Assembly: GCF_910592395.1 (NCBI RefSeq)
Contig: NC_088308.1
Span: 3,286,001-3,350,000, forward strand
Direction of reading: 5' to 3'
Source: Lineus longissimus
Lineage: Eukaryota > Nemertea > Pilidiophora > Heteronemertea > Lineidae
Length of the DNA stretch: 64,000 nt
Shown here: piece by piece, positions 13,501-28,500 of the stretch
Numbering within the stretch: the first letter of the stretch is position 1
Layout: the number at the start of each line of letters is the position of its first letter
Notes under the pieces: generated by a model
Database searches by the model: none
Seen by the model: the letters and a program-made list of their open reading frames with translations, nothing else
What the model was told of the DNA's origin: nothing
Program-made: the position numbers and the translations under genes

Positions 13501-16500
13501 ATGCAATCTGCTTTGCGGTGGATCGGGAGTAGCTGATCCTTGTGAAGTTGAACAATGTCTCTCTGGATTGTATCTCGTGCTCCGTATGAAAATCAACTAA
13601 ATAAAAGCCTTTGATATGGTTTGATTTAAAGGCTTTCGTTAAATCTGCCAGAAGTTTTAATTTCAGGTAGCCAATTCTGGTCTCGAAAACATTTTACCTC
13701 TTCCTGATTGTCCCCACCTTTGAAGATTGGTCGAGGAAAATTTACTTTCTCTTTCTAATTTGATATGAGGAGCATTATAGGTTTGGAGTCTTGCAACAAA
13801 ACTGATGAGAGCATCTGTATTTTGACGTTGGCCCTAATAGTTGCATTTTCAAAATTGAGACAGAATTAGTTTTGCTTGGCAGAAAATCACACATTTCATT
13901 ATTTTAACTTCAAAGGAGAAATTGAGTTGAAAAAATTCCAGCCCAGATTTTCGGATTCTCAGCAAGAAGCAATCAATGCTGATGAGATAAAGATCTCCCA
14001 TCTTGGCATCTTGTTCGAAACTTCACAAGATAAACTAATCGTGTGTGATAATTTACCACGATAGCCTCCCGATGTCTTTTCGTACTTTCTTAAGATAATC
14101 TTGATTAGCGTCGCTGACCCTCAGCCATTTGTTTCGCGGGCCCCTGAGACCGCTGTGACCATAGAACTAAGTGGACACCTCGTCGCTTTGAAGTGCTTTG
14201 ATGAGTAATCACTTCAAAGGGATTCCAGCACTTAGGAGACGATTTAGGTTCCACAAACAAGCTTATATCATCATCCAAATGGCTGCCTCAAATTGGAGTG
14301 TGATCGTACCGCATGCTCTTAACCCACTCATTTAGTTTCTCTTGATTGGCGCTACATCCTGATTTCCTCAGTGTCCGGTAATTGTGGTTCTCTTGTTGGT
14401 TTGCTTGGTTGGTTGCTGTCTCTCCATAGATTCTACCGTGTTGCCAAAGTTTTGCAAGTGTGGTGATACTTTCAGTTGCCCAAGTTTGGTAATATATTGA
14501 TTGGCAACTTTCAGTTTCTCAGTGGTGGTGATTCGATCAATTGATCAAATTTGGTGATACTTTCAGTTGCCTGTGTCTTGGAGCTTTGTCTTTCAAGGTA
14601 ACGAGCACCTTGACATTTCGATTAAGAAGCCAAGGCTTGTTTTAAGAGATATAAGCGGTCAAAGTTAAGACCATTGCTTGCTTGCTGGTGTTTGTTCTAT
14701 GTTCTCCAATGTTGACCGAAGTTGGACATCAACCATTCCCTACTCCAACACAGGGTCTTTATCCTAGGATTTATTTGATCCTGTACAGACCAAGCCATGG
14801 CATGCGCTTGCTCTTTATCATTCTACTTTCCCTTTATGATCAAAGCTTTATCATCATGTTCAGGGTCCAGCTTCAAAGATCCTGCAACTTGTGATGTATA
14901 TTTCTGGTAAACTTGTTAGTGTTCATAGAGAAGTTTATTTTACCTAAGTTCTACTCGTACTTTCATCAGGGTTGCAAAGGGTTGACATCAAACAAGATTC
15001 CTTGTTTGTGTGTTTCATGTTTGACCTCAAATACAGTTAAAATACTTTGATAAATTGATAAGTCTGAACGAAGTTTTCCGGTAGAAGTATTACAAAGTGG
15101 CGAAAAAGTTTTGGTGGCAATTGGATTCTCTTTTGGTGGTTTTTAAGTCAATTTCAAATGGTTCTATTTGTTCTGGTGGTGGAATTGCCTGCTCTCTTCT
15201 CCACATTTTAACTTGTCAGATGAGGGTGTCCATTTTGTGATCCAGAAAATGAAACTAAAAACTACAAAATACAATCAGATTGTGATTTCATGAGGTCTTC
15301 ATCCTTGCCTTGTATTTCAAGAAGTTTTCTTCTGACTCATCGTGGAGTCAAAAGTGACACGTATCATATTATTAAGACCTTAGTGATGTCGTTTAATTAA
15401 GTATACCAAGATGTCAGTCGAGCATATTTCAAGCTAGACATGGCCCAATATAGTGTCTCTGCCACAGTAGGTGACTGCTCCTTCCGTTCCCTGCTCTGTC
15501 TTATTGTGAGAAGGACAATTTCTTTGCCCCCTGACAGAGGTGTTCATTCTACTGCAACCGTTTGATACTGGACTCTTCTATCAGCCTCCTAACATTATTA
15601 GGTATACCAAGGTGTGAAGTTTATTGAAACCGTTTCACATTACCGAGCCCAAGATAGCTATAGAGCAACACGCCTTTAGGCAAAGTTTCATCAGTAATCA
15701 CAAATGCCTTTGATTCCGCCCTTGTCAATTCTTAAGCATGCTCCGAAGACCGTCTCAAATTGGCCAAAGGTCTTGACCAATCATTCTCTGCTGTTTGATT
15801 CCATAGAAGCAATAGAGAGGTCAGGTTACCATATCTCCATCTGCCTTTCTGTTTATTCTATGATTCTTGTTGTTATGCGAGACCTCCCCTTGAGGTTTCT
15901 TAGCTGACTTTTGAACACTTTCTAAAGAGTACCCTTCAGCATATGAGAAGAGCCCTTATTCTTTGTTGCAAAGTACGTTCCTCAAGGGAAGAAAATGCTC
16001 CAGTCTATTGTCCTCGAGTATCTTTTTTCCTCTATTCTGTGACATCTACCGAGTTTTACTTCGGCTGCTGACGTTGAAAGAAATTTTGGTTGGAGGTCTT
16101 GTGTAGGTGATGAATCTAATGTTGCTGCTTGTATTCAGCGAAAAGTTGACTGCTTCTGCCCAGAGAATGTGACATTAAAGTAAGAATTGAACTTTGAATT
16201 TGATAAAATAATTGAAGCTCAGGAGATTTCAGTCGAGAATCTCATTCAAAAAAGATCACATAAGCTCCTGTGGCAACTTGTTCAGTTCTGATGTTCTGCT
16301 GTTGATGACCCTTAGGCAAGTTAGGCTCCAATATACAGTCATATGATCTTTTTACTCCAGTCCGAAAAGCAAAGTTGTCAGCTTTGTTCCAACTCATGAC
16401 AAAAAAAACATGAACAAATTATTTACTGTGTGTTGGATGGTTCGGCCCACAGCATTCTAGAAGATTTTCCACAGGAATAACATCCATCCATATCAAGCTT

Positions 16501-19500
16501 TCATTTCCTGTGGTGTTATCGATCATATAGATATCAAACTAAATTCCTTGTGTTTGATTCAAAGTTGTATGTATCGATTTCAAAGTTTGATATATTCCTG
16601 TGATTTCTGAACCAGTTCGAACCCCCAAGGCAAGGCTGCTCAAATAAACATCACAACCTCTTTGAAACAGTCTGTTTTCTATTGTTTGTCCTTGGATCAA
16701 AATAGATTTTTGTCCTCTCACATGATACGATGATTGGATGGACACTTTTTCAATGGAGAATGTTAAATGAAGGCCTCTTTAAACTTTCTGCTAAAGTTCA
16801 TGGCCATTGGTAGGTATTGTGATCAACAGCCCACGCTTAAAGATAGTTATAGTCTCAATTGCAAATAAACAATATCAATACATAGTCAATATATTGGGTA
16901 GAAAGGTATATCCTCACAATTTAGCATTAACAATGAAAGAGTACATTCAGTTCTTTTGTTGCAGTGAGTTGTTAAAATATCATTTGAACCTGACGAACAT
17001 ATTCCCTTCATCTCCAAAATATGACTTCTTTTTGCGAAATAGGGTGAAAATATGATATGGATCAGACAAACAAAATTCCGTTCTATTATCACCTGATGGA
17101 ATGTCTAAAAAATCCCTTCTATTTTTCCGGAAGGGCTTGGTGGAAAGATGATATATGTGTTTAAGTTCAAAATCAAAGCTTTTGCCTTTTTGAGAATGGG
17201 TGAGGTTATTATGAGCTTGCTTTGATTGTCCCATCTATCGCGTTTCAAACCTGTGGCATTGAGATGATTGTTTCTCTTCATTCATATCTTCAAGGGTCAA
17301 TAGGCTACACTTTGATACCCAATACCCCCTCCAAGACTACAACTTTCACATAGGCGCATTAACTGCCTTCTAATAACAGTCCCAAATAATAATGAGCCAA
17401 GAGCTCTCGGCAGGTAAATCGTCCTTTTGAAATTCTAAACAAATAATGTTGGTATGTATTTATACTTGGGCGAACATCACATTTTCTGATTGCAAAGTAC
17501 CTGCGTGCCTTGTGGCACATCATTTCCGCTTTGTGACGAAACGATATGAGTATATATTCGAATGATCATCGAGATCATGATCCAGATCTCCAACAGTGAC
17601 TTCTAGCTCGCAGGCTTTTGGCCTCTTTATACGTTGAATGTACACAGCTAATGAAAATTGAGTTGGTGTACATTTCAAAGGCAAATGGAGCAATAAAGAA
17701 CATAAGGGAATGAGAAAGTCAAAGGGTGGACAGGCATTTGGTTGGCTTTGTGTCGACCAATAATGTCATGTAGAAAGTCCTCCAACATCATCTCAGCCAT
17801 ATATTACCATTTCTCCGCTCTTTGATCGTCAACGTTTTATGTCTTCACACCGCTCGTTTTGTTTGTATGTATCAAAGATGGCGGTGTATTATGATCGCTC
17901 GCCGGACTAAGATTCCCAAAGATGAGATTATCTGGCTGTGCTTTGAAGTGCATTAACGACGTAGGCAAATCAAGCGGCCCAGGAATATCAAAGCGAGGTA
18001 TGATGCAGTTAAACTGGCTTAGGTCAGGCTGCTAGAAAAGGGATGTGCTAAAAATGAGGTGGGTTTCAAAGGGGAGGATCATGCTTGGTAATCTGTATTG
18101 AGACAATCTAGGATGAGTGTCTTGTCTAAATGAGCGATAAAAACCGAGGCACTCAAGTCACTGGTAAAGTAAGATGATCTCAAAGAAAGCAAGTAATACC
18201 ACTGTTTTAACAATGCAGCAGTCATATTGGGTCTTGTTTGAACTCCTTTTGAATGATGATCCTGACTTAGACCTGGCTAAGAAGCACATGAAGTTGCCCA
18301 AGAACCTAGGTTTACTCCTCCCTCTTTGAAACCTAAGATAGGTGACTTCTGACCTATATGCTAAGCACAAACTGCTAATTTGGCATCACATCAAGCCAGG
18401 TCTTTGGTTGATATGAGAGTGAAAAAACCCCGCAGCATTTGGTAACTGTTTAAGAGGAAGCCTTGGGAGCAGGGTGTTTACAGTTTTAAATCACGATCTA
18501 CCGCCGAGGTACTATTGGGTATGGAGAAGCTGCTTCTGCAGCGCCCATGTAAGTTCGATCTGCGGACAAAGTGTGACCCTGGTTTGAAGCCATGAGTAAA
18601 TAGATGATCCTAGGATTGAGAGTGGGTCATCTCAACCAGTGCCAGTTCACTTCACATGTGATCAGCCATCACTGAACGTAGGAAACAGCCAGATCTTCAG
18701 ATAACATCCTGACGACTATCATCCTCAGTCTAACCCTGGTTTCTGTAAAAATATCAGCTCTCTGTTTCATCATGATGTTGTTACAGTTGGTGAAGTTTCT
18801 CCCAAGCGCACAGATTATGCGTTTGCCAGCTTTACCTCGGCAGCACAAAGGGCAGCATTATTTTGGCCTCCTTTTACTCGACTAATGAAAGTTCCTGTAC
18901 ATGGTAATCAAATCACAATGACTCGTTATTCATCAAAGTCGCTGCTCGCTTAGTTCTACCTGTGTTACAACATGAAGCGCTCCTTACCCGCATTTATCAG
19001 ATACCATTTTTATCCGAGCTTAAATCACAACGCAGTGGATTATTCATTTCATAGTTACTTCTAATCTCGCGTCTTTCCTCTGATCTTACGATGCTATTAC
19101 AACTGTAGCCATTTTACAATTACCTTCTTCCATCGAAAAGCTTCTTGTGTGTTGGGTACTCTAGCTTTTCTACTCAATATACAATTATCTAACCAGCACA
19201 GACCGCGCGCAATTGTTGGCAAATAAGTGCACCTTATTACTGCAATAACGATGAATCATTACTGACACCTGAACAGGTTTCAGCTTATTTTCAAATATAT
19301 CATTCAGTTTGGTCACCAGTTCAACCCTGTGTTTCAAAAATACCAGGAAGTCAAGAAATAACTTTGAATTCAGGGTCACCTTGTCCAAAATCAGAAGATA
19401 ACATGTTCTACAGTTAATTCCAAGTTATCATCAACTTAGTGGCTAATTTGATTTTAACAACCACAGGCCCAGGTGTTACTGCACACAGATTGAGGGCGAT

Positions 19501-22500
19501 AATACAAAGTTGAGAGTGACTAACTGGGTCCTTAACACTTGACTTCGTCACATCCCAATAGACAAGTACAAAATCAAGTGTTGCATGAGCAATATTCATT
19601 TCGAAAGCTGATCACCAAACCATGTAAGCCACCTACAACACACAAATTTCTTTCTTCTATTGGCTTTCAATTGCCAAGTACTTTTCTAGTTTCCTTACCC
19701 GTCCTGTCAAATATAATTATAAGTTCCGCACCGTCCCTATTTTCACTGTTGATTTTCTTTGTGGTCTTTGATGACTTAACCATAAAGACAAGCAAATTGA
19801 ATACGAAAATAGAAGTTCATCACGTCAAGCTTTTTAAATCAATTCTTTTTCACAGTCACTGCATTTATAATGGATACGTGGATGATTTCTTTGACAAGAT
19901 CCAAGTTCAGAGACTGAAAATTCCAAGCATATACCGCTTAAGTTAATTATACAGACTTCAAGAGACTGGCCTCAGAGTTTATGGCATTTGTATTAGAAGA
20001 AAAAAGGCCTTTGAAGTCGCATTAGTGCAATTAAATTCACTTTGAAACTTTGATCGTGGCTCTGCTGTATTACATTTACAGTGAATTTCATATGAAAGAG
20101 GATTGAAATTATATTTCATATGCAGAGTGATTAATTTTTCTCCTGCGGGCACGGGTGCTTGTTCCCGCGAACACTGACAAAGTAATCAATTTGGTGAAAC
20201 TCAATTGAGTTGTCGGCAATTTACCTAGTTCCAGTGTCTTTTAGATCAATCGGATTTCTAATGCAGGTGCATGAGATTAAAGGATAATGCTTAGATCTCA
20301 TCTTTTTTTGATTGCCCTTTATTAAGCAAAATCTGTGGTCGTCTCTATGATATGAGGCTGTTTCTCTTTTTGTCGGGTGGTGGCTTTTAGTTGGGGGCTT
20401 GTTTACAGGAAGTTTTTCATGAAATACCTGCCTGCAAACTTATATTGTAAAAGTTGTCAACATTTGCTCAATCTGTATGAGAATGGCCAATCACAATCGT
20501 TATAAATGATAGTGTATTTAATGAATTTGATTAATCTTTTTTCTTGCCATGCTAACTTTTTAACTTTTCAAAAATCAAGTATAGATTTGCTTATAGTAAT
20601 GTTATACATGTTAAGGTGGTTAGCCTGCTGACTAAGATTCCAATCAGAGCCTTCCTTAAAAGTTTGATTCCATATACAAGTAAAAGAGAAGAATGGGTTT
20701 GAGAATGAACATCAAACAGATCGATGACATTTTGCCCCCACGTAACAAGCTGTAAAGAAAAGCATTTTTTGATCGCTGCTCTGTTTGAAGCATCGACTAA
20801 TCTTTTCCTTAATTAATATCAAATTATCTGTGTTCAACACATGCCTTACCATGATGTCAAACAATTCAAAGCCTTTGAGATATTTTAAGAAAATTCCATT
20901 TTGCGATTCATTCTCGGTGATTAGCAATCTCTGTCGACAAGTGGGGAGGCCCAAACTTCTTAATTTTTTTTGTTTGCGTCAGTTTAATTCATTATCTCGC
21001 CAGTATAATAAGACCTTCCTTTGTAGCTTGCTTAACCTTCCCTTATTAGATTACCACAAGGTTCTTAAGTCTCTTTGCGCCAAAAGAAATTAATTTCCAA
21101 CATTTTCTAAGTCTTTTTCAAACAATCTTTGATGTGCTTTGATGAGTTTTCCGAAAAAAATATCTTGACTTTGATCCTACTCACTTTGATGTGTTGGTTC
21201 CATCCGAGTTCCCTGAAGAGTTGCGATGAGTTTTTATCGCCCCACAATTATAACGCTATAAAACGCCAATATTCTGGGCTGATTGCAGGATGTATGAGAT
21301 GATACATACTCTGATTGTCCATAGTTGAAATAGGCTTTCGTTTCATCTTGTATGTGGTTGGAGCTTGAATGTGGATATTGTCAGGTGTCTTAATCCTTGT
21401 CTTCTAGTCACAAAACTGGCTTCTGTACAGGTGGTGGCTACTCGTTCTGTTCATTGAGCTGTTTGGGTGTTTCTGTGTAGTTTCTACCATTTCTTCTCCT
21501 TTAATCACTCTAACCATGAAAGCAAAGAGCTCATGCCTTCAAAATAGTCGTGATTTCTGAGGATCTTGTGACATTTGTGGCAAAACTTTGTTCTATCAGT
21601 GGAAAGCCTTTTGTTTTGCAACAGTAATTACTTAACAGATGACTTCGTTTGTTAGATGCTCGAGCGCATCATCTTCTGAAGCCATAAAATCTGATCTATC
21701 CCATCCAAAAGAGTGGGTGTGGCATTTTAAGCATTAAAGGATGGAAACTCAAATGATTTTATCATTCTCTCCAAAGTTTGTTAACGAACCATTCGATGTC
21801 GGTCGATCAGTCTAAGGTTGTCCTCAAGATTAAATGAGCCGGAATCGACTAAACCAAACCTTATTTCCCCGCTTCACTCCACCTTTGTTTTATTCACGCA
21901 CAAAGCAATCCAGCCTTTATTTAATAAATGGTATTGTAATTTCTAAGTCTTGATATCCATGTCCTTTCAATTATCACTTTAACTGGAACAAACGAAAACT
22001 TTCAAGTCTCAAAATTCAAAAACGATGTAACTTGATCTTTGAAATGGGGGAAAAAAATTATGTTTCTTTAGGATTTCTTTCATCTTCCCAGTAACCAAGG
22101 CTTGATATATGTGTTCATGGATAATGAGGTGAATTCAAATAGAACCAGGCTTTGAAGTTCCATAATGCAAAAAGAATGTTATTCGATATTTTTTACGTGT
22201 TCATCATACAAAGTAATAGTTCTCTGTCTCTTCTTTGGCTCCATTGTCAGATCTTCACGCAGTGAATACAAGTTTCCTATTGTTTCTTTTCCCATCTTTT
22301 GTGGGGGAAGTTGCTCTTTTCTTCCAAAAGAAGCTTGTTTGTTTGATGGGACTTTCTGGGAAAGCCTGATGGAATTTGCTCTCCGTATGAAGACATTAAC
22401 TATGAAAGTTGTGACATTTGGTCACCATCAGTCTGAAAATTTGCTGAAGTATGCATGAAAAACACATTTTTGTGACCCTCGGGAGGGGGGCCTTTGCCCA

Positions 22501-25500
22501 CCTGGATCCCCCTCTAGCTACAGTCCTGAAAGGTGAAGAGTCTTTAGCCATTCATATATAAACATACTGTTGAGGAGAAGCCTCAATAGTGAACAGCAAA
22601 AGTGGCAGTTCCCAAGTGGGATGACGAGTACATCTTCCCTATTTTTTACCCTAATTAGCTCTCAAACAACCCAGGAATACCCATTTCCTATCAGAAGTAC
22701 TTTGATTTAAGAAAAAGTATGCCCTTCCCGAGCTTAGTGATGTTTGCAGTTTTTTTATGCTGCGTGTCTACCTGTTGTTCACGAGATCTGTTTGGATTAC
22801 TCAGCTTTTGTTACAAAGAGGCGGAGGGCTGTCCACAGATAAAATTACCTTTGGAGTTCTGACTTTTCTTTACCTCGTAAAGATTGTGAGAGCACGAGGC
22901 TTTTCTTTTTGTCAGAATATTTGGCTTCTCAAAGCGAATTGCCAATGCAAATCATGTAAAACTAAGGTTCTTATCAAAGTGGGCAAATTGTGGTGATTTA
23001 TATCAAAAGTAGTCAGCTAGATGAAGCAGAGGCCGACCACCACAAGACATATCAACTTCTTTGTACTTTGAGTGGTCTCGCGATCTCAAAGCCATCAGTA
23101 TGCAGTAACGTCGATATTCACGTTAGTGACAATGTCTTTATCCCTCACTTGAACCACCATCATCATAGATTTCATAAAGGTAGCTTGAAGAGTCATCCCA
23201 CTTTGATCTTCATTATGAGAAAGTGCAGATATAGACCTGGGACATTTTTCAGGGAGCAAAAATAACTACAGCAACACCACATCAGTGTCTTTTAGCACAA
23301 GGCAAATTATCTCCAAGAATCTTTTGCCCTCATAAAAGCCTTTACATCTCAGCTTTGACGTCCTTAACTTTTTCGGCAATCCTTTGGTGGCGTTTGTAAG
23401 CTTTTAGCAAGCAGCAAAGCCATTGGCTAGCTGCATGTTTGGACAGGCTATCCGCTCTCAAAGTCGCATCATTATCGTGAGCCACGAACATTAAAGACGA
23501 GCTCAACGATTGATCTTCTTATTGTCTAAGCTTTGACAAAGCATTCAACCACCACTATCATCCAAATGGTGGGCTTTGTGTTCAGATGTTGCAAGTTTTG
23601 ACATTAAAAGACGTCGACTTCAACCTCGGTGATCAAGCACTTAGCTAGCATAGGAAGTGTTGCCGCACTTCCACCATTGCTCCTTGATTATATGATGGAA
23701 AGCTTTTGAAGCTACGGTAATGAAGCAATGCTGGACAAAGATCGTTTGATGTTGAAAAATGGATACTTTTTATCACTTATGTGTGCTTTATAAAAACAGA
23801 GCAACAAGAAGTAGACGGTACCATTGGGAGTGTTGGGCGATATTTGCGGAGTTTTTGATGGGCGCAGGCCGACTTTGTATTCGGATAATACAAAGCTGCA
23901 ATTTAGCTTAAGTGAAAGGCTTTGTTGTTTGAAATTAGCTGTTATTTGAACAGTTTTACATTTTCCATGAGGGATGTAGGAGCAATAAAGTCGTGATGTG
24001 GGCTTTGAGTCAGGATGTGCCCTTTGATTCATGAGTGCTGAGGAGAGCGACCGTTTTTATTTGAAGATGACTTTCAGAGGAAGGTTTAAAAACTTCTTGA
24101 GTGGAAGCAAAGTTGTTGGTGTACTTGTCAAAGATTTTATAGGACACCTCGCCGCTTCAAGCGAAGCTTCTGCCGTCTGAAGTTCGCCAACGTTTTTCAT
24201 CTTCGGTGTAGTTTGTTTAAGAAGTTGTTATGCTCGTACCTATTGGTGACACTCCGTCATGTTCCAAGTCTTTGATCTGATTTGCTTAAAGGTAAATCTC
24301 ATAAATTCCGTTGTGTTTTTCTGGCAAAGGTTCCCTGCATTGTGTTTCAAACGCCGAATTTGCGTTCCACTTAATCACTGAGTCTATCTTTGAGCAAAAG
24401 CATTTGTTTTTTTCAAAGCAAATAATTGTTTTTCTGAGCGTATTTTGTGTGTGCAATATCATGTAACGTATGGTTTCAAAGTGAATATGGCTAAATTTTT
24501 TCCTCCTTTTACCGAGATACTTAAGGGTGTCGTAGATGAAAAGGGAAAAAGGTCATGGGGCAAATGCTTTGATATCTCATACGCTCTTTTTCAAGACCAC
24601 CCTTGATATCTTATGACGTGATATTTGTCATGGGGATATGTTTGACCATTTACAAAGGTTTGTCAAATCAAACAGCATTTCATCCTATATTTCTGAATAG
24701 GCCGAAAAAATAATGCCAAAAAATCATCCTAGAAAAGTGTTTTGGTATTTTTCGAGGCGTTTGCTTTGGAGATGCAGAATGAAAGAAAAGAGTATGTCTA
24801 TGTTTGGTTCCCCTGTGCCAGGTGCTTGTGTGGGGCGTGTGTTTTGAGGTTTCTTAATGGGGTAGTTTCAGATCGCTAGTAATGGATGGCCCGAACATCA
24901 AAGATGTGCTGTTTTCCTTCGGGGTTCCTCATACCAATACAAAGTGTGGTAAAGTGGTCTACATAATGCCACACCCTGTGGTACGTGTGATGTTCAAAGC
25001 ATAATCACTATTCTATTATCGTACCAGTATTTAAGTACGGTATTTACCAAGCTCCAAACATGAGATGAGCTGATTGTAATGGAAGATGCCTTGATTATCA
25101 CCTCCTCTCTGTGGTCCTTTCATCCCTCTCCAACTTGTGGTATGTGGAATAGTCACTTTCAAGTTTGTGCAAGTGCTCAGTATAGCAGTTATTCAAATTG
25201 CCTCAGCAAAAAGTCCTTTGTACTGGTATCAGCTTTCAAAGAGTATATCTGCCAAAAACTTGTAGAGTTTGGAATGTTCGTGTTTGAGCTCAGCATCGAG
25301 TGTTGGTACCACAATGGATTTATGGTGCATATCCGCGGAAAGTTTCATAGTATTAGATTTCAAAGAGCGACTCTGTCACATATACGTTTGAGAATTTAAG
25401 ATGGTTCATATATAACCAAGCATGTCCGTGTAGCTAATGATATAGTTCAAGAATATTCGACGACAAATAACTTTGTATCCCTTCCTCCTTGTTCACTTTG

Positions 25501-28500
25501 ATGAATTATTTAGGGGAGAGGTTTGCTGCTTTGTCTCTTGTGCTTTGAAATGCATAGCATTGCATGTTTTTCACAAAGAGATGGTGATTTCTATGAAGTC
25601 AGCGTTACAGTTTTGAAATTGTATGCCGAGTCATATATATGTGATATGAAAAACACAAGTCAGCAGTCAGAAGGCTCTGGGAATGTGATCCATGGTTTAA
25701 AATGCCTGCCGATATAAGTTGTCAATTCTGTTTGTTACAAAGTGGCAAACTGGTTTGCCAAAAGTTTACTTTTCTTTGTCATATTCCAGAGGGGAAAGTT
25801 TCAAATGGTAATTGTTCCTATGATTCAAGTGAGGCCTTTTGTGCATCTTTTGTCAACAGTTTATAATCACAGAGACAATATTGTTGCCTTTGTTTAAGTT
25901 TTAAGTTTCAAGTTAAGGTGACAGGTTTATAGTCTGGTATCAACTTTGCTGTAGTTTGCCATCTGACTTCGCACGTTAATTACATTCAGTCGTGAAAACC
26001 TTAGATGAGGTGTTTAGTCAGTGCCACAACAATTTCTAACCAGTACCCATTTATCACACTTGGGTGGTGTAAGGCAAGCTAGAAAAAGAGACTTGCCCAA
26101 TTTCATGCTGATTTTTGGGATCGTAATAGGGAACTCTTGACCAGTCGAGAGATCAAACTCGTTCCGATGTCAGCTATGTTTTCCTCTTTGGTTTTTCCAT
26201 AAGCAAACTCTTTAGATGTTACACCGAAGTAGGCGGCTTCTGTTGGATTTCTCTTGTTCTTCATAATCAACTTTTCCATCCCATTGTTTCATCTTTATAT
26301 ACGGATACTTCCTTTAATCTTTTGTGCTTTGTTTTAGCCGCTGTCCATCCAGGGCTCGTGCAGAAACTTTTGAAACTTGCCTTTTGAAGCCTAACTGCTT
26401 TGGCCTCTCGAGTTTCAAAGGTTCATTGTTTTGACCATTCCTCTTTATGGTACTTATGACCAGTTCTTTTTCAAGTGACATTTGCCATCTTTGAAGCTTC
26501 ATTCTCAAAGACCGAGTTTTTCGTTGATGATTCTCAACTTCCTGTCATTTGACCAAGCCTGTATTTTTTTCAAGAGGCCTCTCTATCTTTTTCTTCCTGT
26601 CCTTTGCTGTTTGATTTGGTGACGTCGCTTCTTTGATATTTAGCATGGGCTCAAAGAACAGCCAAAGTTGCACGTTCAGTCGTGTTTGCTGTATTCTGTC
26701 AGAGGCTGAATGGTCAAGATCAATCGGTTTGACCAGGCAGCAAACATAATCAGAACATCTTGAGCACAACTCTGATATCTTCAAAACGTTTGATTTGTGG
26801 TGTCTTTCCAATCAGTTGCAAGAAGGTATTTGTTAGAGGGCATTAGAGAAACTATTTGTGAGAGTCGAGGACCATTGATAGATGCTGCATCACCAGAGAC
26901 AGGTACGAAAGATGTTTGAGGTGGTACGTTTCCTTCAGAACATAGAGGTGAGTGTTTTGCTTTCAGATATTTGCATTGTTTTTGTGTTTTCCTTTGGAGT
27001 GGTTGAAGTTGTCATGTGGTCTGATAGACGGGCTGATATCAAGATGATTTTTGCAGATATTTTCTTATTGAAAATCTCATTGTATGTGCCTATTCTTATT
27101 TGGGAAATCAATGAGATAAAGCTTTACTTCGGCTCCATGAGTGTCACACACAGGCCAATACTTAAGATCAGTGACTCAACTTGTCCTTTCCTTTTGCTGA
27201 AGCATCAAGATCAGCATATCTCTCACATTAACTTGAATCTGTTTGTCTCATGAGTGGATGGTATAAGCGTCTTTGACACCTGGTGTTAACGTGGATCAGC
27301 CTTCTGACGATGACAAGTGCTCAGCACTTGTTGCCTGATACCCATCCTGGCCATGATTGTCATAATCTCTCACTTCGTTTGATCATTTTCTCTCGCTCTC
27401 CTGGGTCAAGTGTTAGTCAGATTCTTAATCCTTTTTGCGTTGGCGCTAAATATCATCTCCAAAATCACTTCCTTTTTGGAGAGGATATTCTTTCTGGATA
27501 TTTTGGAGAGTCTAATAATGTTGACACCTAGCCTTTGACGTGAGTGTGTCTGACAAAAATATGACATTTTCATATGCCTTTAACTGTGACACACAATTGA
27601 ATCCTGCTGCAAAACAGTCAGTTTAGCTTGAAAAAGGAGTAAGTTTGGTCAAGGTGTCTCAGGTCTGTTCAGATATCAGTCACGTGTTAGGCATACCTGA
27701 AGCCTCGTTGAATATGATACAGAAAAGTAATCTATTGTGAGCGTGTAAATCCAGCTTTCATTATTACTTCACAACTCGGAAGATTGTGCTAACTTCTCGA
27801 TGACCCAAAAGCTTGGGAGAGTGAAAAGATGCGTGGTCTTGACAGTTAGAGTGTAAGAATTAACAAACTTGCCAGATTGCTGGAAACTTCAAACAGTCAT
27901 CAAATCGGCCAATCCGTTGCGAGGATGCTATTAGGCCGTTCATCTCGATGGCAGGAAATATCCATTAGGCAGTCGCTGGGATGAGTTTTAGAACTTCACT
28001 GAACACCCTAGTGGCAGGAAATGTCGTCGTCAGATAAAAAGAAATTTGATTTACATCAAACAGTGGTGAAGCCGCAAATGTTTTGATGTTGTTTTCCTCT
28101 CGCTGTTTGCTTGTTCTTCATACAGTTGCTTGGTTACCAGATTGGGCCTCTACATCTTTCATCTTTTTGATCTCGATTCCTCCTGATTGACGACGGCGGC
28201 GCTGCTGTGACCTTCCTTTTCAGCCATTTGCGGAACGGCAGGGGACATTGATTAGCATTTAAAGAAGTTATTATGCAGACAAAAGGAGGAATTGAGCTGG
28301 GGAGTCGTAGTCATTGCCTGATGATGTGCTCACGGTTTAGCCAAGGTCTAAACTGGCGTCTGCTGTTCACTATTTTGAGGAGTCTTTCGGTAATTTAAAT
28401 AACATATTATATTCTTTCAGATACTTTTATTGGGTTTTCAGAGAAGAATTTGAAATCACTTTGAGAAGACATTGACGTGGATTTTTTTAAAACTTTGCTA

